Assembly (NCBI GenBank): GCA_046330955.1
Contig: JAXLRT010000009.1
Span: forward strand, 1-64,000
Reading direction: 5' to 3'
Length of the DNA stretch: 64,000 nucleotides
Source of the DNA: JADJPO01 sp046330955
GTDB taxonomy: Bacteria > Actinomycetota > Actinomycetes > Actinomycetales > Kineosporiaceae
Position numbers and translations under genes: made by a program
Shown: in pieces, positions 25,222-34,931 of the stretch
Position numbering within the stretch: position 1 is the first letter of the stretch
How the letters are laid out: each line of letters starts with the position of its first letter
The notes under the pieces: model-generated
What the model saw: the letters and a program-made list of their open reading frames with translations, nothing else
Databases searched by the model: none
What the model was told of the DNA's origin: nothing

Positions 25222-26520
25222 TAGTGCTTTGTTAGCCTCACGGAATCAGACCACGGGGAATGACCTTGTAGTTGTCCCTGGATGTGGAGCCGGCTGATCG
25301 ACGCGGCTTGGTCGGCTCAGCGTAGGATCCCTGCCATGTCAGACGACCCTGCAAGGGCCTCGATCCCAAGGACGTCGGCGAGCTGGAGCGCCTCTTCAAG
25401 AGATCAGCGCGCAGCACCGGGCTGAGCCAACCGACGACGTTGGCCTGACCGACCAGGTTTGGGTGCAGTCCACCCGAGACGGCGGTAGCTAGAGGGCACC
25501 GCCCTCGCCCAGGGTGGTCACCGTCTCGGGAACGATAGGCGTTAGCGCTCATGTAACTGGCGAGGTCGTCGGCCGTATCGTCTTCCAGGGTTGACCCATC
25601 AAGATGGAAATGCTCAGGCTCGCGGGGCTGCTGGCCCAGAACGTCGGCGCGGCAATAGTCTACGACGTCGCGAAACATCAGTTTGCCAGTTACCACGAGC
25701 AGGTTGAGTCGGCCAAGTTCGTCCGGCAAGTGCTGGACTATTTGGCATGATCTTCATTGAGACCGGGCCGGTCTCCACTCCAGTGCGCCTTGGTGGGCAG
25801 GCCAACGGTGGACTCGGAGCTGACCGGACAGCTGTCGCGCTGAGGCGGGTGCTCGGTACCGCCTGCGGGCAGCTTCTCGACGGTGGCCTGCAGTCTGGGA
25901 TCGCCTCCGTGCTCATCGAGCGACGCTCTTGCCAGATACTGACCAGTCCATTGGTGGGTATGGGAGTCTGAGGCGACTCCACGATTCGTTCCTCGCACTG
26001 CAGCGTTGTCATGCTGGGTCCGCTCGGATGTTGCCACGTCGGCGAGTCGGTCGAGCGCTGCTCGCCCGTCGCCAAGTCGTCGTGATCAAGCCCTGCGCCG
26101 AAGGTAGGCCTGACCTATCCAACGTGCCGGAAGATGCCGGGAGCGCTGTGTGTTGGGTTCTTGAGGATGTCGCCGAGAGCAGGCGGCTCGCAACTCATCT
26201 GCGTTCCTGCCTCGAACGCGAGCCGACCGTTCTCCGGCTCCGAGGGATGACGGCGGCTGGACGAGTGGGCGACGGCAATGGCGCTGCCGGGTCTGTTGAG
26301 GTATCGATCGAACGCAACCGGCAGGCTGATCGGACTCGACCTCGAGGCTGTGGCGTGGAAGTGGTGTCAGCGTCTGCTCGATGAGCTTGAGGGAATTACT
26401 CACCAGGGGTGGCAGTGCCGTGAGCGAACTGACGAGCAGCTGACCGAGACGTAGGCGGCGAGCCATGGAGCTCATCGAGGTTATCCGGGCCGGTCCGCAG
26501 GTTGAGTCCGGTGATGCCTG
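25222..26520. other. Degenerate intergenic DNA after the integrase
   Basis: About 1.3 kb with no intact gene I can defend. Frames on both strands are short, and composition is mixed. The best coding-like piece is 25604-25750 on the plus strand. On the minus strand several short frames (for example 26086-26550) have helical, protein-like stretches such as RRLRLGQLLVSSLTALPPLV, suggesting a decayed gene. The element's right attachment site should be in this stretch but I could not identify it. Confidence 0.45.
25604..25750 (+). CDS. Possible 48-aa protein or gene remnant
   Basis: ATG 25604 to TGA 25750 reads MEMLRLAGLLAQNVGAAIVY then DVAKHQFASYHEQVESAKFV, ending QVLDYLA. It has normal amino-acid balance and looks like part of a helical domain, unlike its surroundings. 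There is no ribosome-binding site, and a stop lies three codons upstream in frame, so it may be the surviving end of a larger broken gene. Confidence 0.3.
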   Translation: MEMLRLAGLLAQNVGAAIVYDVAKHQFASYHEQVESAKFVRQVLDYLA

Positions 26521-26529
26521 GCCGTGGAG

Positions 26530-28390
26530 ATGAGTTGCCCCATCAACCATCGAACCTCGCGGCTAAGGGTGCCCGCAGTCTTCTGCGCGAACTCTGTGTA
26601 GGACAACTGCACCGTGGTGCCGTCGAGTGGGGCCGACCACTGCGTTGTGACGTCGTTGACCGGCAATGGTGAGTAGATCGGTCGTGCTGGGGATCGTCGC
26701 CCTCCCGCCGGCCGGCCAACAGGTCGCGCAGGGCTCTGGTGACGCAGGCCAACGCCCGTCGCACAAAAGGTCTCCTGGTCCTGCTCGGTGCCGGGAGGTA
26801 TCGGCGCGGCAGGCTCGCTCGGACCGTCGTAGATCACGAACCGTTGGGGCGGCGTCGCCGATCAAGCGGAGCGTGCGGGCCGGTAGCCGTTCACGGCGCG
26901 GCGAGGGTACATCAGGGGTCAAAGGTGACCGTCCCCACGTAGCCGCCGGCCATTCCTGCTGCCTTCCAGCGGCAGAGGCCGCCGATTCCGACAGTAATAC
27001 CCGGCCAGCCCTGGAAGCCCCGACGGGCCGGTGACCTCCCGTCACGCACCTGGTCGAGTGACCAAGACGCGTAGATCCAACCCGCGCGCCTTGTCGAGCA
27101 GGGAGGGTGACGAACGCAGGACGTCGCGGGGATGCCGGCGTCGATGACTGTGCCTGGGTGATCTCGGGATCGTGTGGACCACGAAGGTGACATGCCGCAG
27201 GGCCTCCAGGTCGTCGAGGTTGTTCTGGCTCTCTACGTCCGTCCACCCGAAGATGCCGGGGGTACAGCGGCGCCGGGCCGGGACGTGTAACGACGATGAC
27301 AGCCGACTTGGGCGGGCTGGGCGGCCCGAAGGGCAGGCGGCGGCCGGTCGGCGCTGCCACGGTTGCCCATCCAGGTCGTCGACCAGGGCTCGAGAGGGTC
27401 GCTGGTGCCGTTCTGACCGGCCCGCCGTTGATCAGCCACCGTGACCGGCAGGTCGGCGACACCACGACTGGTCGGTGTAGTTTCGCCCGGCAACCGAGTG
27501 TAGTCCAGCGATGCCGGGTAGACGGCCCATGACCAGGTGGGCGGCAAGGTTGGCCCGGGCGGTTCCGGGTGGTCGACCAGTCGCGGGTTGTCGCCGGCCG
27601 GGTCTGGTCAAGCCCCAGGTACACCGCACGACAAGGCGCTCTTGCCCATACCGGCGTCGGCATCGGTGAGCCGTAACCACCCGTCGGCCTGGCCTGCCCA
27701 TTGCTGCGCTATGAGTACATCGATCCGCGGTCGATCAGCCAACCGCGCGGTGTGAACCCGGCGACCGTTCCTCCCGTCGTCTCCCGAGCGATCGCCCCGG
27801 GCACACCGACGGTGCGCACATCGCGCAGGCCAACGACATCCACCGGATGTGGCCGGCGACCGTTCCGAGTTGCACCGACCGCTGGCCCTGCGTCTGCGCG
27901 ACGGTGGCGTCCCCGATGGCATTGTCTTGTCGTCGCCCGACCCTTGCTACGGAGTCCTGTCGTCTTGACGGGCGCCGCCGTGGAGCGGAGCCATAGCTGA
28001 TGCCGATGGCTGAGCCGGCCGGAATTGCTCTTGACCGATTTCACGGTGGTCAAGCCCTGGTGATTGGGGACATCCCGGGAACCCCGGGTGCCGCCGCCCG
28101 GTGGTCAGCATCCAGAGAGCCGTGAGTACCCAGCTACCGTAACGCAATAAACGCGACTCCACAAGATGCGTCCCTGCGCGAGGTTGTTGCCGAGCACGCC
28201 TGCGACCGCCCCCGACGTAAAAGCCAGGCCGGATCCGATCGCCAGGCTGCGAGCGCTTGACACATTGATCACCCCACCTGTGGCCGACAATACCGCCCGC
28301 CGATCACGCTGGCGCGTGCAGGCAGCGTCATCTCCGGCTCTGAGTTGGTTGTGCGGTGAAGGATGGAGTGTCGTTGGGAGAGTGACCACA
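26530..28390 (-). pseudogene. Ruined STAND/NACHT-type P-loop NTPase (many frameshifts)
   Basis: Read on the minus strand, scattered pieces line up in order: GVINVSSARSLAIGSGLAFTSG and AVAGVLGNNLAQG (28.2 kb), LIAQQWAGQADGWLRLTDAD with the P-loop DAGMGKSALS (27.65 kb), VVRCTWGL, LVDDLDGQPW, SAVIVVTRPGPA (27.3 kb), DVESQNNLDDLEALRHVTFV (27.2 kb), DVLRSSPSLLDKARGLDLRV (27.1 kb). The order of an ASG-R-S-AIG motif, P-loop, D-D-L-D Walker B-like site and a T-S/T-RPG sensor-like strand is that of signal-transduction NTPases of actinobacteria. No long frame survives. The family call is inference from fragments. Confidence 0.45.
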
Positions 28391-28526
28391 CCTCAGGTCG
28401 GAGGCCTCGGAACTCTGACACGAATATGACACGGGCACCCGCTCCGACCCGCTCCAGAGCGCTCTCAGCCGCTCACAGCAAGATCATGATTCGAGGAAGA
28501 ACCTGCAGGTCAGATGCCATATTGGC

Positions 28527-28603
28527 TGGTGGCCAGGGGCGGGGTCGAACCGCCGACCTTCCGATTTTCAGTCGGACGCTCGTACCAACTGAGCTACCTG
28601 GCC
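28527..28603 (-). tRNA. tRNA-Phe (GAA), CCA encoded
   Basis: The minus strand reads GGCCAGGTAGCTCAGTTGG at the 5' end, an anticodon loop CTGAAAATC giving GAA, and GGTTCGAC in the T arm. Acceptor arms GGCCAGG and CCTGGCC pair perfectly, and the discriminator A and CCA are encoded (28527-28530). It is the last of three tRNA genes read leftwards. Confidence 0.95.
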
Positions 28604-28639
28604 GGGCGAGCGAACTGATCTCACGACCATCGCTCCCAG

Positions 28640-28713
28640 CGACCCCGACGGGACTCGAACCCGCGACCTCCGCCGTGACAGGGCGGCGCGCTAACCAACT
28701 GCGCTACGGGGCC
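28640..28713 (-). tRNA. tRNA-Asp (GTC)
   Basis: The minus strand starts GGCCCCGTAGCGCAGTTGG, with anticodon loop CTGTCAC (GTC) and T arm GGGTTCGAGTCCC. The acceptor stem pairs GGCCCCG with CGGGGTC (one G-T pair); CCA is not encoded. It lies 36 bases from tRNA-Phe, so co-transcription is likely. Confidence 0.95.
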
Positions 28714-28738
28714 TTGGTGGTGCCAAGACCTTCTTGCG

Positions 28739-28811
28739 TGCCCCCAACGGGATTCGAACCCGTGCTACCGCCTTGAAAGGGCGGCGTCCTAGGCCTCTAG
28801 ACGATGAGGGC
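28739..28811 (-). tRNA. tRNA-Glu (TTC)
   Basis: The minus strand starts GCCCTCATCGTCTAGAGGCC, with anticodon loop CTTTCAA (TTC) and T arm GGGTTCGAATCCC. The acceptor stem pairs GCCCTCA with TGGGGGC; CCA is not encoded. It is first in the Glu-Asp-Phe array, a common actinobacterial order. Confidence 0.95.
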
Positions 28812-28991
28812 GTCAGCGACGACCCCAGACGTCCAGGACCCGTCGAGGACGTGGACAGCATAGGGGTACGCAGCCACCATCTCCAAAGCGGATACCTCGA
28901 CCGGCTCTGCATGCTCCCGCAGCCTCCCGCCGGGCATCACCGGCACCGACCCGGCAGGATCGAGACGACGGCACCGGCCGAGGAGGTGGGT

Positions 28992-29348
28992 ATGGCGATC
29001 GAGATGAGCCGGCAGGCGTTCGAGGACGCCGTCGCCGATGCCCTCGACACCATCCCGCCCGAGCTGACCGCCCTGATGAGCAACGTGGTCATCCTGGTCG
29101 AGGACGACGCCCCGCCGGACGAGCCCGAGCTGCTCGGCCTCTACGAGGGCACGCCGCTGACCGAGCGGGACGACTTCTGGGCGGCCGGCTCGCTGCCCGA
29201 TCGGATCACGATCTTCCGGCGTCCGACACTCCGGATCTGCGACACGACCGAGGATGTCGTCGAGGAGGTGGCGGTCACCGTCGTCCATGAGATCGCCCAC
29301 CACTTCGGCATCGACGACGACCGGCTGCACGACCTCGGATGGGCTTGA
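28992..29348 (+). CDS. Small metallopeptidase-like (zincin, minimal HExxH) protein
   Basis: 118 residues. ATG 28992 is fixed by a perfect AGGAGG at 28981-28986. The C-terminus carries VVHEIAHHFGIDDDRLHDLG, an HExxH motif followed by the Gly and Asp typical of the small zinc metallopeptidase family widespread in actinobacteria (formerly DUF1025). The N-terminal domain has LMSNVVILVEDDAPPDEPEL and the conserved LLGLYEGTPLTER. The zinc ligands are present; a physiological substrate is not known. It is monocistronic, downstream of divergent tRNA genes. Confidence 0.85.
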   Translation: MAIEMSRQAFEDAVADALDTIPPELTALMSNVVILVEDDAPPDEPELLGLYEGTPLTERDDFWAAGSLPDRITIFRRPTLRICDTTEDVVEEVAVTVVHEIAHHFGIDDDRLHDLGWA

Positions 29349-29473
29349 GCCACAGCCGTTTCAGCAGCCATTCGCAGCAGGAACCGCCCGGCCACCGACC
29401 GTTGCCCGACGGCGACACGCCGTAGGACCTAGGCCCTGTAGAGGATTCGCTGCAGCGATGGAACGATCCGGAC

Positions 29474-29947
29474 ATGACTGCTGACCAGACGCCTGGTGTC
29501 GACCCAGTGGCCCGCGAGACCGGAGCCATGGAAATCCTCACCGATGAACAGTGCTGGTCGTTGCTCGGCTCGGTCGAGGTGGGCCGCCTCGCGGTCGCCG
29601 CAGCCGGTGACATCGACATCTTCCCGTTGAACTTCGTCGTCGACGATCGGTCGTTGCTCTTCCGCACCTCCGAGGGCACGAAGCTGGTCGAGGTGGTCCT
29701 CGCCGGCCGGGTGGCCTTCGAGGTCGACGGGTACGACCCGGAACGCGGTCGGGCCTGGAGCGTCGTCTGCAAGGGCGAGGCCCACATGCTCGAGAAGTGG
29801 GACGACATCTACTCCGCCCAGGACACCCCGCTGTTCCCGTGGAACCACTCGCCCAAGGAGCGGTTCGTCCGGATCACCCCCTACGCCGTCACGGGGCGCC
29901 GGTTCACCGTCTACGCCACCCGCGACGGCTCCCAACCGCACCTCTGA
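29474..29947 (+). CDS. Pyridoxamine 5'-phosphate oxidase-like flavin/F420-fold protein
   Basis: 157 residues. ATG 29474; an internal ATG (MEILTDEQC, 29528) is also possible. The split-barrel pattern is LLGSVEVGRLAVAAAGDIDI, FPLNFVVDDRSLLFRTSEGT, KLVEVVLAGRVAFEVDGYD and WSVVCKGEAHMLEK. PPOX-fold proteins of this size bind FMN, F420 or heme; many actinobacterial members are stress- or hypoxia-induced. A GGACCTAGGCCC element lies about 45-60 bases upstream. The gene ends at a strong hairpin. Confidence 0.8.
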   Translation: MTADQTPGVDPVARETGAMEILTDEQCWSLLGSVEVGRLAVAAAGDIDIFPLNFVVDDRSLLFRTSEGTKLVEVVLAGRVAFEVDGYDPERGRAWSVVCKGEAHMLEKWDDIYSAQDTPLFPWNHSPKERFVRITPYAVTGRRFTVYATRDGSQPHL

Positions 29948-29974
29948 GGTACCCCACACCCCCTGTCACCGCTC

Positions 29975-30002
29975 AGCCGGACGACGCCTGCGTCGTCCGG
30001 CT
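29975..30002. terminator. 13-bp stem hairpin after PPOX gene
   Basis: AGCCGGACGACGC (29975-29987) and GCGTCGTCCGGCT (29990-30002) are perfectly complementary with a two-base centre; in RNA the inner pairs open to make a loop. It follows the PPOX stop by 28 bases. No long T-run follows. Confidence 0.75.
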
Positions 30003-30196
30003 GTCTGGCGTCCGGTGCCGTATCGATTCGTGATCGGCACGGTCGGATGAGGCTGTTTTGGTCAACGACCAGACACGGTGCGTCATCAGGTTGCATCCTT
30101 GGAGAGGGCCGCGCGCAGGCCCTGGGACGGCCATTGGGGGGCCGATCCGACTGTCGATGATCTCGATCTCGGTCGGAACGCGAGGAGGACGACGCC

Positions 30197-32962
30197 ATGG
30201 TGGTGAGTCGTGCCTCGCTGCCCAACGCCCCGGCCAACCCCGAGGTCCGCTTACGCGTCGTCCCCGGCACCGGCCGTGAGGACGACCTGAGCGGTGTCCA
30301 GCTGCTCGGCCCCCGCACCGATGCCGCCCCCGCCCCCCTCGGGCTGCGCTGGCCGGCAGCCCTCGCGGCGGCGCAGGACCGGGTACGTACCGCCGGGCAG
30401 GCCGACCGGATCGTCGAGGAACTCGTCGGTGCAGCGTCCAACCTGGTCGATGCCACCGCCTCCGCCGCGCTGCTCGACAAGGGCGTGCTGGTGCGCAAGG
30501 CCGCCACCGACGGCGGATCCGCGGTGCAGGTGGGCGCCGTGATGTCGGTCGAGGGCACCATCTGCGGCACCGCCGTCGCCCAGCGGCGCGTGGTGCGCAC
30601 CGGCTCGCACCTCGACGTCCGGCCGGGTGGCCTGCCGGCCGTGGGGGACGACGTCCTGTCGAGTGCCTGCTGCCCCGGCGCCCGCTCGCACCTGGCGGTG
30701 CCCCTGATGGACGCCGGCGTCGTCCTCGGGGTGCTCTCGTTGACCGCCGATCAACGTGGCTGGTTCGACGACGGTGACCAGCACTCGGTCACCCTGCTCG
30801 CCGGGGTGGCCGCCCGGGCATTGGCCGGGCTGACGTTGCCCCGCACCGGAGCCTTGGCCGGCGACACCTTCCGCGAGGACCAGACCGACCCGCCGCGGCT
30901 GCGCGGGGCCGATCGGTTGCCCCGCCCCGGCCACCAGCCCCCGGCCTCGCTGCACGGCCTCGGCCTGTGGAGTTGGGACGCCGCCACGGGCGCCACCACC
31001 TACTCCGACTCGGTCGGTGCGATCTTCGGTCTCGGCCCCCACGACGACCTCTCCGTCGACCGCATCCGCGCCGCGTTGCACCCCGACGACCTGCCGCGGT
31101 TCGAGGCGGCCCTGACCCGCCAGCTCGCGGGGGCACCGAGCGTGGCCGGAACGTTCCGGGTCAACGCTCCGGACGGCGAACGCCAGGTTCACGCCTGGGG
31201 CGAGATCCGGCGTGGACCGGGCGGTGTCGTCGCCGGTGCCTGGGGCGCGGCCGTGGACGTCACCGATCGCGAACGTCAGGCCGCCACCCTGCGCAGCACC
31301 CTGGCCGGCCTGCGTGCCGCCCAGGAGCTCACCGGCCTCGGCGTGTGGGAGTGGCACCCCCGCGAGGGGCGCCTGGAATGGTCGCCGGAGATGTTCCGGA
31401 TCGCCGGCCTCGAGCCCGGCGAGGCCTGCCCCTCGCTCGAGTTGTGGCATCGCCTGGTGCACCCCGACGACCTGGCCCGGGCGATGCGTCTGGACGCCCT
31501 GGCCGACGAGGGCGGCAGCACCGTGGAGACCTTCCGGGTGTTCGGCATGGACGGCCAGCAGCGCCACGTGCAGGCCTGGTCGACCGTGATCCCGGCGAAC
31601 GGCGCCTCCGCGCGAGTGGTGGCCGGTGCGGTGGTCGACGTCAGCCGTCAGGTCGAGGACCGGGTCGAGCTGGAGCGCCGGTCCTCCACCGACCCGGTGA
31701 CCAAGCTGGCCAACCGCCTCGGGTTCGAGCGCCGGATGAAGAACCTGCTGGACGACGATCGGCGCAACGTTGGCCTGCTGCTGCTCGACCTCGACCGCTT
31801 CAAGATGGTCAACGACTCCCTGGGCCACCAGGTGGGGGACCGGCTGCTGGTCGAGGTGGCCCGGCGCCTCGAACGGGTGGCCCCCGCCGGCAGCCTCACG
31901 GCGCGCATGGGCGGGGACGAGTTCGTCGTCGTCCCGCCGCCGGGTGTCGGCTGGCGCGACCTGCGCACCATCGCCCAGGACGTCGTCGAGGTGCTGCGGG
32001 TTCCCTTCTCGCTCAACGAGAACGGCACCGGCGAGGTGCTGTTCTGCCCCGCCAGTGTCGGCGTCACCTGCACCTCGGGGCGCCGGGTGGACATCGACGA
32101 CCTGCTCAGCGAGGCCGATCTGGCGCTGTACCGCGCCAAGGACGACGGCCGCGACCGGTACGTGGTCTTCGACGACGCGCTGCGCGAGCGCGCGCGGGGC
32201 CGGCACCGGGCCGAGCAGATGCTGCGGGCCGCCCTGGAGGAGGACCGGCTGGTGCTGCAGTACCAGCCGATCGTCGACTTCACCCATGGCCGCGTGGTCG
32301 GTGCCGAGGCCCTGGTGCGGATGCGGGCCGAGGACGGCGAGACCCTGCTGCCGCCGGAGTCGTTCGTCGACGTCGCCGAGGACATCGGCCTGGTCGTGGA
32401 ACTCGACTGCTGGGTGCTCGAGACGGCACTGTCGCAACTGGCCCGGTGGCTGCAGCACGCGCCGTCCTCGCAGGTGCCGTGGTTGGCCGTGAACGTCTCG
32501 CCTCGCTCGATGGAGCACCCGCGGATCGTGCGCGCGGTGCTGGAGGGCCTGCACCGGCGCGGGCTGCCACCGCACCTGCTCAAGGTCGAGCTCACCGAGA
32601 GCAGCTTCCTGTCCTCGTTGCCCGGTGGCGAGAAGGCGCTGCAGAAGCTGATCGCCAACCAGATCCCGGTGGGGATCGACGACTTCGGCACCGGCTACTC
32701 GGCCCTGGCCTACCTGACCCGATTCGAACTCGACTTCATGAAGATCGACCGCTCGTTCGTGGCCTCGGTGGGCCAGGACGCGCGCGCGGACGCCGTGGTG
32801 ACCGCCATCGTGGCGCTGGCCCACGCCCACCGGATGAAGGTCACCGCCGAGGGGGTGGAGACCCCGCGTCAGGCTCGGCGGCTGCGCGAGATCGGCTGTG
32901 ACTTCGCCCAGGGCTTCCATTTCGGTCGGCCGGGGGACGCCAGCCGCATCCTGCGCGGCTGA
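30197..32962 (+). CDS. GAF-PAS-PAS-GGDEF-EAL cyclic di-GMP turnover protein
   Basis: 921 residues; ATG 30197 with GAGGAGG just upstream. No membrane segment. A GAF-like domain spans ~55-210, PAS ~255-355, and PAS ~370-485 (LGVWEWHPREGRLEWSPEMF). The GGDEF domain spans ~490-655 with intact MGGDEF (~571) and LLLLDLDRFKMVNDSLGHQV; no RxxD inhibitory site precedes it. The EAL domain spans ~665-915 with AEALVRM, ELTESSF, GIDDFGTGYSALAY and KIDRSF, AEGVET. Both catalytic sets look complete, so it may synthesise or hydrolyse cyclic di-GMP in the cytoplasm under control of its sensor domains. Confidence 0.9.
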   Translation: MVVSRASLPNAPANPEVRLRVVPGTGREDDLSGVQLLGPRTDAAPAPLGLRWPAALAAAQDRVRTAGQADRIVEELVGAASNLVDATASAALLDKGVLVRKAATDGGSAVQVGAVMSVEGTICGTAVAQRRVVRTGSHLDVRPGGLPAVGDDVLSSACCPGARSHLAVPLMDAGVVLGVLSLTADQRGWFDDGDQHSVTLLAGVAARALAGLTLPRTGALAGDTFREDQTDPPRLRGADRLPRPGHQPPASLHGLGLWSWDAATGATTYSDSVGAIFGLGPHDDLSVDRIRAALHPDDLPRFEAALTRQLAGAPSVAGTFRVNAPDGERQVHAWGEIRRGPGGVVAGAWGAAVDVTDRERQAATLRSTLAGLRAAQELTGLGVWEWHPREGRLEWSPEMFRIAGLEPGEACPSLELWHRLVHPDDLARAMRLDALADEGGSTVETFRVFGMDGQQRHVQAWSTVIPANGASARVVAGAVVDVSRQVEDRVELERRSSTDPVTKLANRLGFERRMKNLLDDDRRNVGLLLLDLDRFKMVNDSLGHQVGDRLLVEVARRLERVAPAGSLTARMGGDEFVVVPPPGVGWRDLRTIAQDVVEVLRVPFSLNENGTGEVLFCPASVGVTCTSGRRVDIDDLLSEADLALYRAKDDGRDRYVVFDDALRERARGRHRAEQMLRAALEEDRLVLQYQPIVDFTHGRVVGAEALVRMRAEDGETLLPPESFVDVAEDIGLVVELDCWVLETALSQLARWLQHAPSSQVPWLAVNVSPRSMEHPRIVRAVLEGLHRRGLPPHLLKVELTESSFLSSLPGGEKALQKLIANQIPVGIDDFGTGYSALAYLTRFELDFMKIDRSFVASVGQDARADAVVTAIVALAHAHRMKVTAEGVETPRQARRLREIGCDFAQGFHFGRPGDASRILRG

Positions 32963-33077
32963 CCTCGGTGCGTGGCGCTCGCGGCCTCGAACCCGGCGCC
33001 GGGTGCCCCGCGCGGCTCGGATACGGTGAAGCGACTCAGGGACGCCCACGACCCCTCACCGGCTGGGCGGGAGGCCG

Positions 33078-34931
33078 ATGACCAACAACGTGGTGATCGC
33101 GGCCGGGCTGCTCATCGGCGGCGCGGCCTACCTCGCCATGGCTGCCTACGTGTGGCGGCAGCGCCGGGCACCTGCGGCGTATGCCCTGTTCGTCGCGCTG
33201 GTGGCGAGTTTCGTCTTCTCCGCCGGCTACGCCATCGAGACCACCACGAGACAAACCGGCCCCGCGACCTTCTGGTCGACGGTGAAGTACATCGGGATCG
33301 GGACGATGATCCCCGCGCTGCTGGCCTTCGCCGTGGAGTACACCGGGCGAGGTCGCCACCTGACCACGCGCGCGCTGGTGCTGCTCTCGCTGGAACCGCT
33401 GGCCGTGGTGATCATTCTCGCCGTGCCCCGGTGGCACTCACTGATGCTCATCTACGACCCGGACACCATGCAGGCCGAGACCGATTGGCCGCTGGCCGAA
33501 CCCGGGCGGCTGTTCTACGCCCATTCGGCCTACAGCTACGTCGTCCTGGTCAGTGCCCTGTCGCTGTTGGTCTGGCGGCTGGCCCGGTTGGCCCGGCCCT
33601 ACCGGCGTCCGGCGGGTGTCGTGATCGTCGCCGCGCTCACTCCGTTGGCGGGCAACGCGCTCTACCTCAAGGGCGCGGTGGTCATCGACCCGACGCCGTT
33701 CCTGTTCGTGCTGCTCATGGTGGTGCTGGTCTGGGGCTTCTTCCGAATGGGCTTGCTCGACCTGGTGCCGATCGCCCGCAGCGCCGTCATGGAGCAGATG
33801 TCGGACGCCGTGATGGTGCTGGACGCCTACAACCGGGTGATCGACTCCAATCCCGCCGCCACCGGTCTGCTCGGACTGCCCCGCTCCCAGATCATCGGCC
33901 GCTACGTCACGGCGCTGCTGCCCCCGCTGGCCGGGCCGGTCGAGGCGCATCGCCCCGGCATCTCGCGCCAGGAGGAGATCTCGACCACGGCCGACCACCT
34001 CGGGCGCCCCGGCCGCACCGCGATCCACCTCGCCGTCCAGCTCAGTTCGCTGACCGACCGCAGCGGTCACGAGGCCGGCCGGCTCATGGTCCTGCGAGAT
34101 GTCACCCAGCGCACCGAGACCGAGCGCCGGTTGCGCGAGCTGCTGGACGCCGAGACCCACCTGGCGACGGTGCTGCAGACCAGCCTGCGACCGGCCTCGC
34201 TGCCCACCGTGCCGTGGGTCCACCTCGCGGCGCGCTCGCTGCCGGCGGGGCAGGGAACCCAGGTCAGCGGTGACTTCTACGACGTCCACCAGGCGCTGGG
34301 CGGCGACTGGGCGTTCGTCCTCGGGGACGTGGCGGGCAAGGGCGTCCACGCTGCCGTGGTCACCTCGATGGCCCGCTACACCGCGCGCACCCTGAGCGCC
34401 CAGGGCTGGGGACCGAAACAGGTGATCGAGCAGCTCAATCAGGCCCTGTTGGTGGAGGCCGAGCCGGAGCGGTTCTGCACCGTGGTCTACGGACGGATCG
34501 GCGAACTCGACGACGGCGACCCGGTGTCGCCCTCGCGGCTCGGGGTGCGGCTGACCGTGGCCCTGGGCGGTCACCCGGCCCCGCTCGTCCGTCGCGCCGA
34601 CGGGCGGATCGAGGCGATCGGTCGCAGCGGCACCGCGCTGGGCATCCTGCCGCTGGTCGACATCGAAGAAGTGAGTGTCGACCTGGCGCCCGGTGAGGTC
34701 ATGGTGGCGTACACCGACGGGGTCACCGAGGCCCGGCGCGCCGGTGTCGAGTTCGGTGAGGAGCGGCTGGCATGGACCCTGGCCTCGGCCGCCGCCGGAC
34801 TGCGCGGGCACACCGGTCAGGCCGCGGCGGCGCTGCTGGCCGATGCCGTCGCCGATCAGGTGGTCGACGCGGTCACCGAGTTCAGCGAGAACCGCGACGA
34901 CATCGCCGTCCTGGTGCTCGCCGTGGTCTGA
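33078..34931 (+). CDS. 7TM-PAS-SpoIIE (PP2C-type) membrane phosphatase
   Basis: 617 residues. Seven hydrophobic segments occupy residues ~1-230, in the style of the N-terminal 7TM domain of histidine kinases (HisKA_7TM). A PAS domain covers ~240-350 (MEQMSDAVMVLDAYNRVIDS). The SpoIIE phosphatase domain covers ~395-617: QVSGDFYDVHQALGGDWAFV LGDVAGKGVHAA, TVALGGHPAPLVRR, VAYTDGVTEARRAG, and ENRDDIAVLVLAV. The metal-binding aspartates (SGDFYD, GDVAGKG, TDGVTE, RDDIAV) are present. Such proteins dephosphorylate anti-sigma antagonists. It lies 115 bases after the GGDEF-EAL gene, in the same direction. Confidence 0.85.
   Translation: MTNNVVIAAGLLIGGAAYLAMAAYVWRQRRAPAAYALFVALVASFVFSAGYAIETTTRQTGPATFWSTVKYIGIGTMIPALLAFAVEYTGRGRHLTTRALVLLSLEPLAVVIILAVPRWHSLMLIYDPDTMQAETDWPLAEPGRLFYAHSAYSYVVLVSALSLLVWRLARLARPYRRPAGVVIVAALTPLAGNALYLKGAVVIDPTPFLFVLLMVVLVWGFFRMGLLDLVPIARSAVMEQMSDAVMVLDAYNRVIDSNPAATGLLGLPRSQIIGRYVTALLPPLAGPVEAHRPGISRQEEISTTADHLGRPGRTAIHLAVQLSSLTDRSGHEAGRLMVLRDVTQRTETERRLRELLDAETHLATVLQTSLRPASLPTVPWVHLAARSLPAGQGTQVSGDFYDVHQALGGDWAFVLGDVAGKGVHAAVVTSMARYTARTLSAQGWGPKQVIEQLNQALLVEAEPERFCTVVYGRIGELDDGDPVSPSRLGVRLTVALGGHPAPLVRRADGRIEAIGRSGTALGILPLVDIEEVSVDLAPGEVMVAYTDGVTEARRAGVEFGEERLAWTLASAAAGLRGHTGQAAAALLADAVADQVVDAVTEFSENRDDIAVLVLAVV

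Noticed and set aside
26563..27663. A 366-codon minus-strand frame between the integrase and tRNA genes
   Set aside because: Only short islands look like protein, and they continue in other frames. It is treated as part of a decayed NTPase, not as one gene.
28487..28815. tRNA cluster as the attachment site of the mobile element
   Set aside because: The integrase gene ends 3.3 kb away, and I found no duplicated tRNA 3' end at the other side of the element. The link cannot be supported.
30251..33049. A 932-codon minus-strand frame opposite the GGDEF-EAL gene
   Set aside because: It is an antisense shadow: His/Gln/Gly/Arg-rich translation without domains, while the plus strand encodes a complete multidomain protein.
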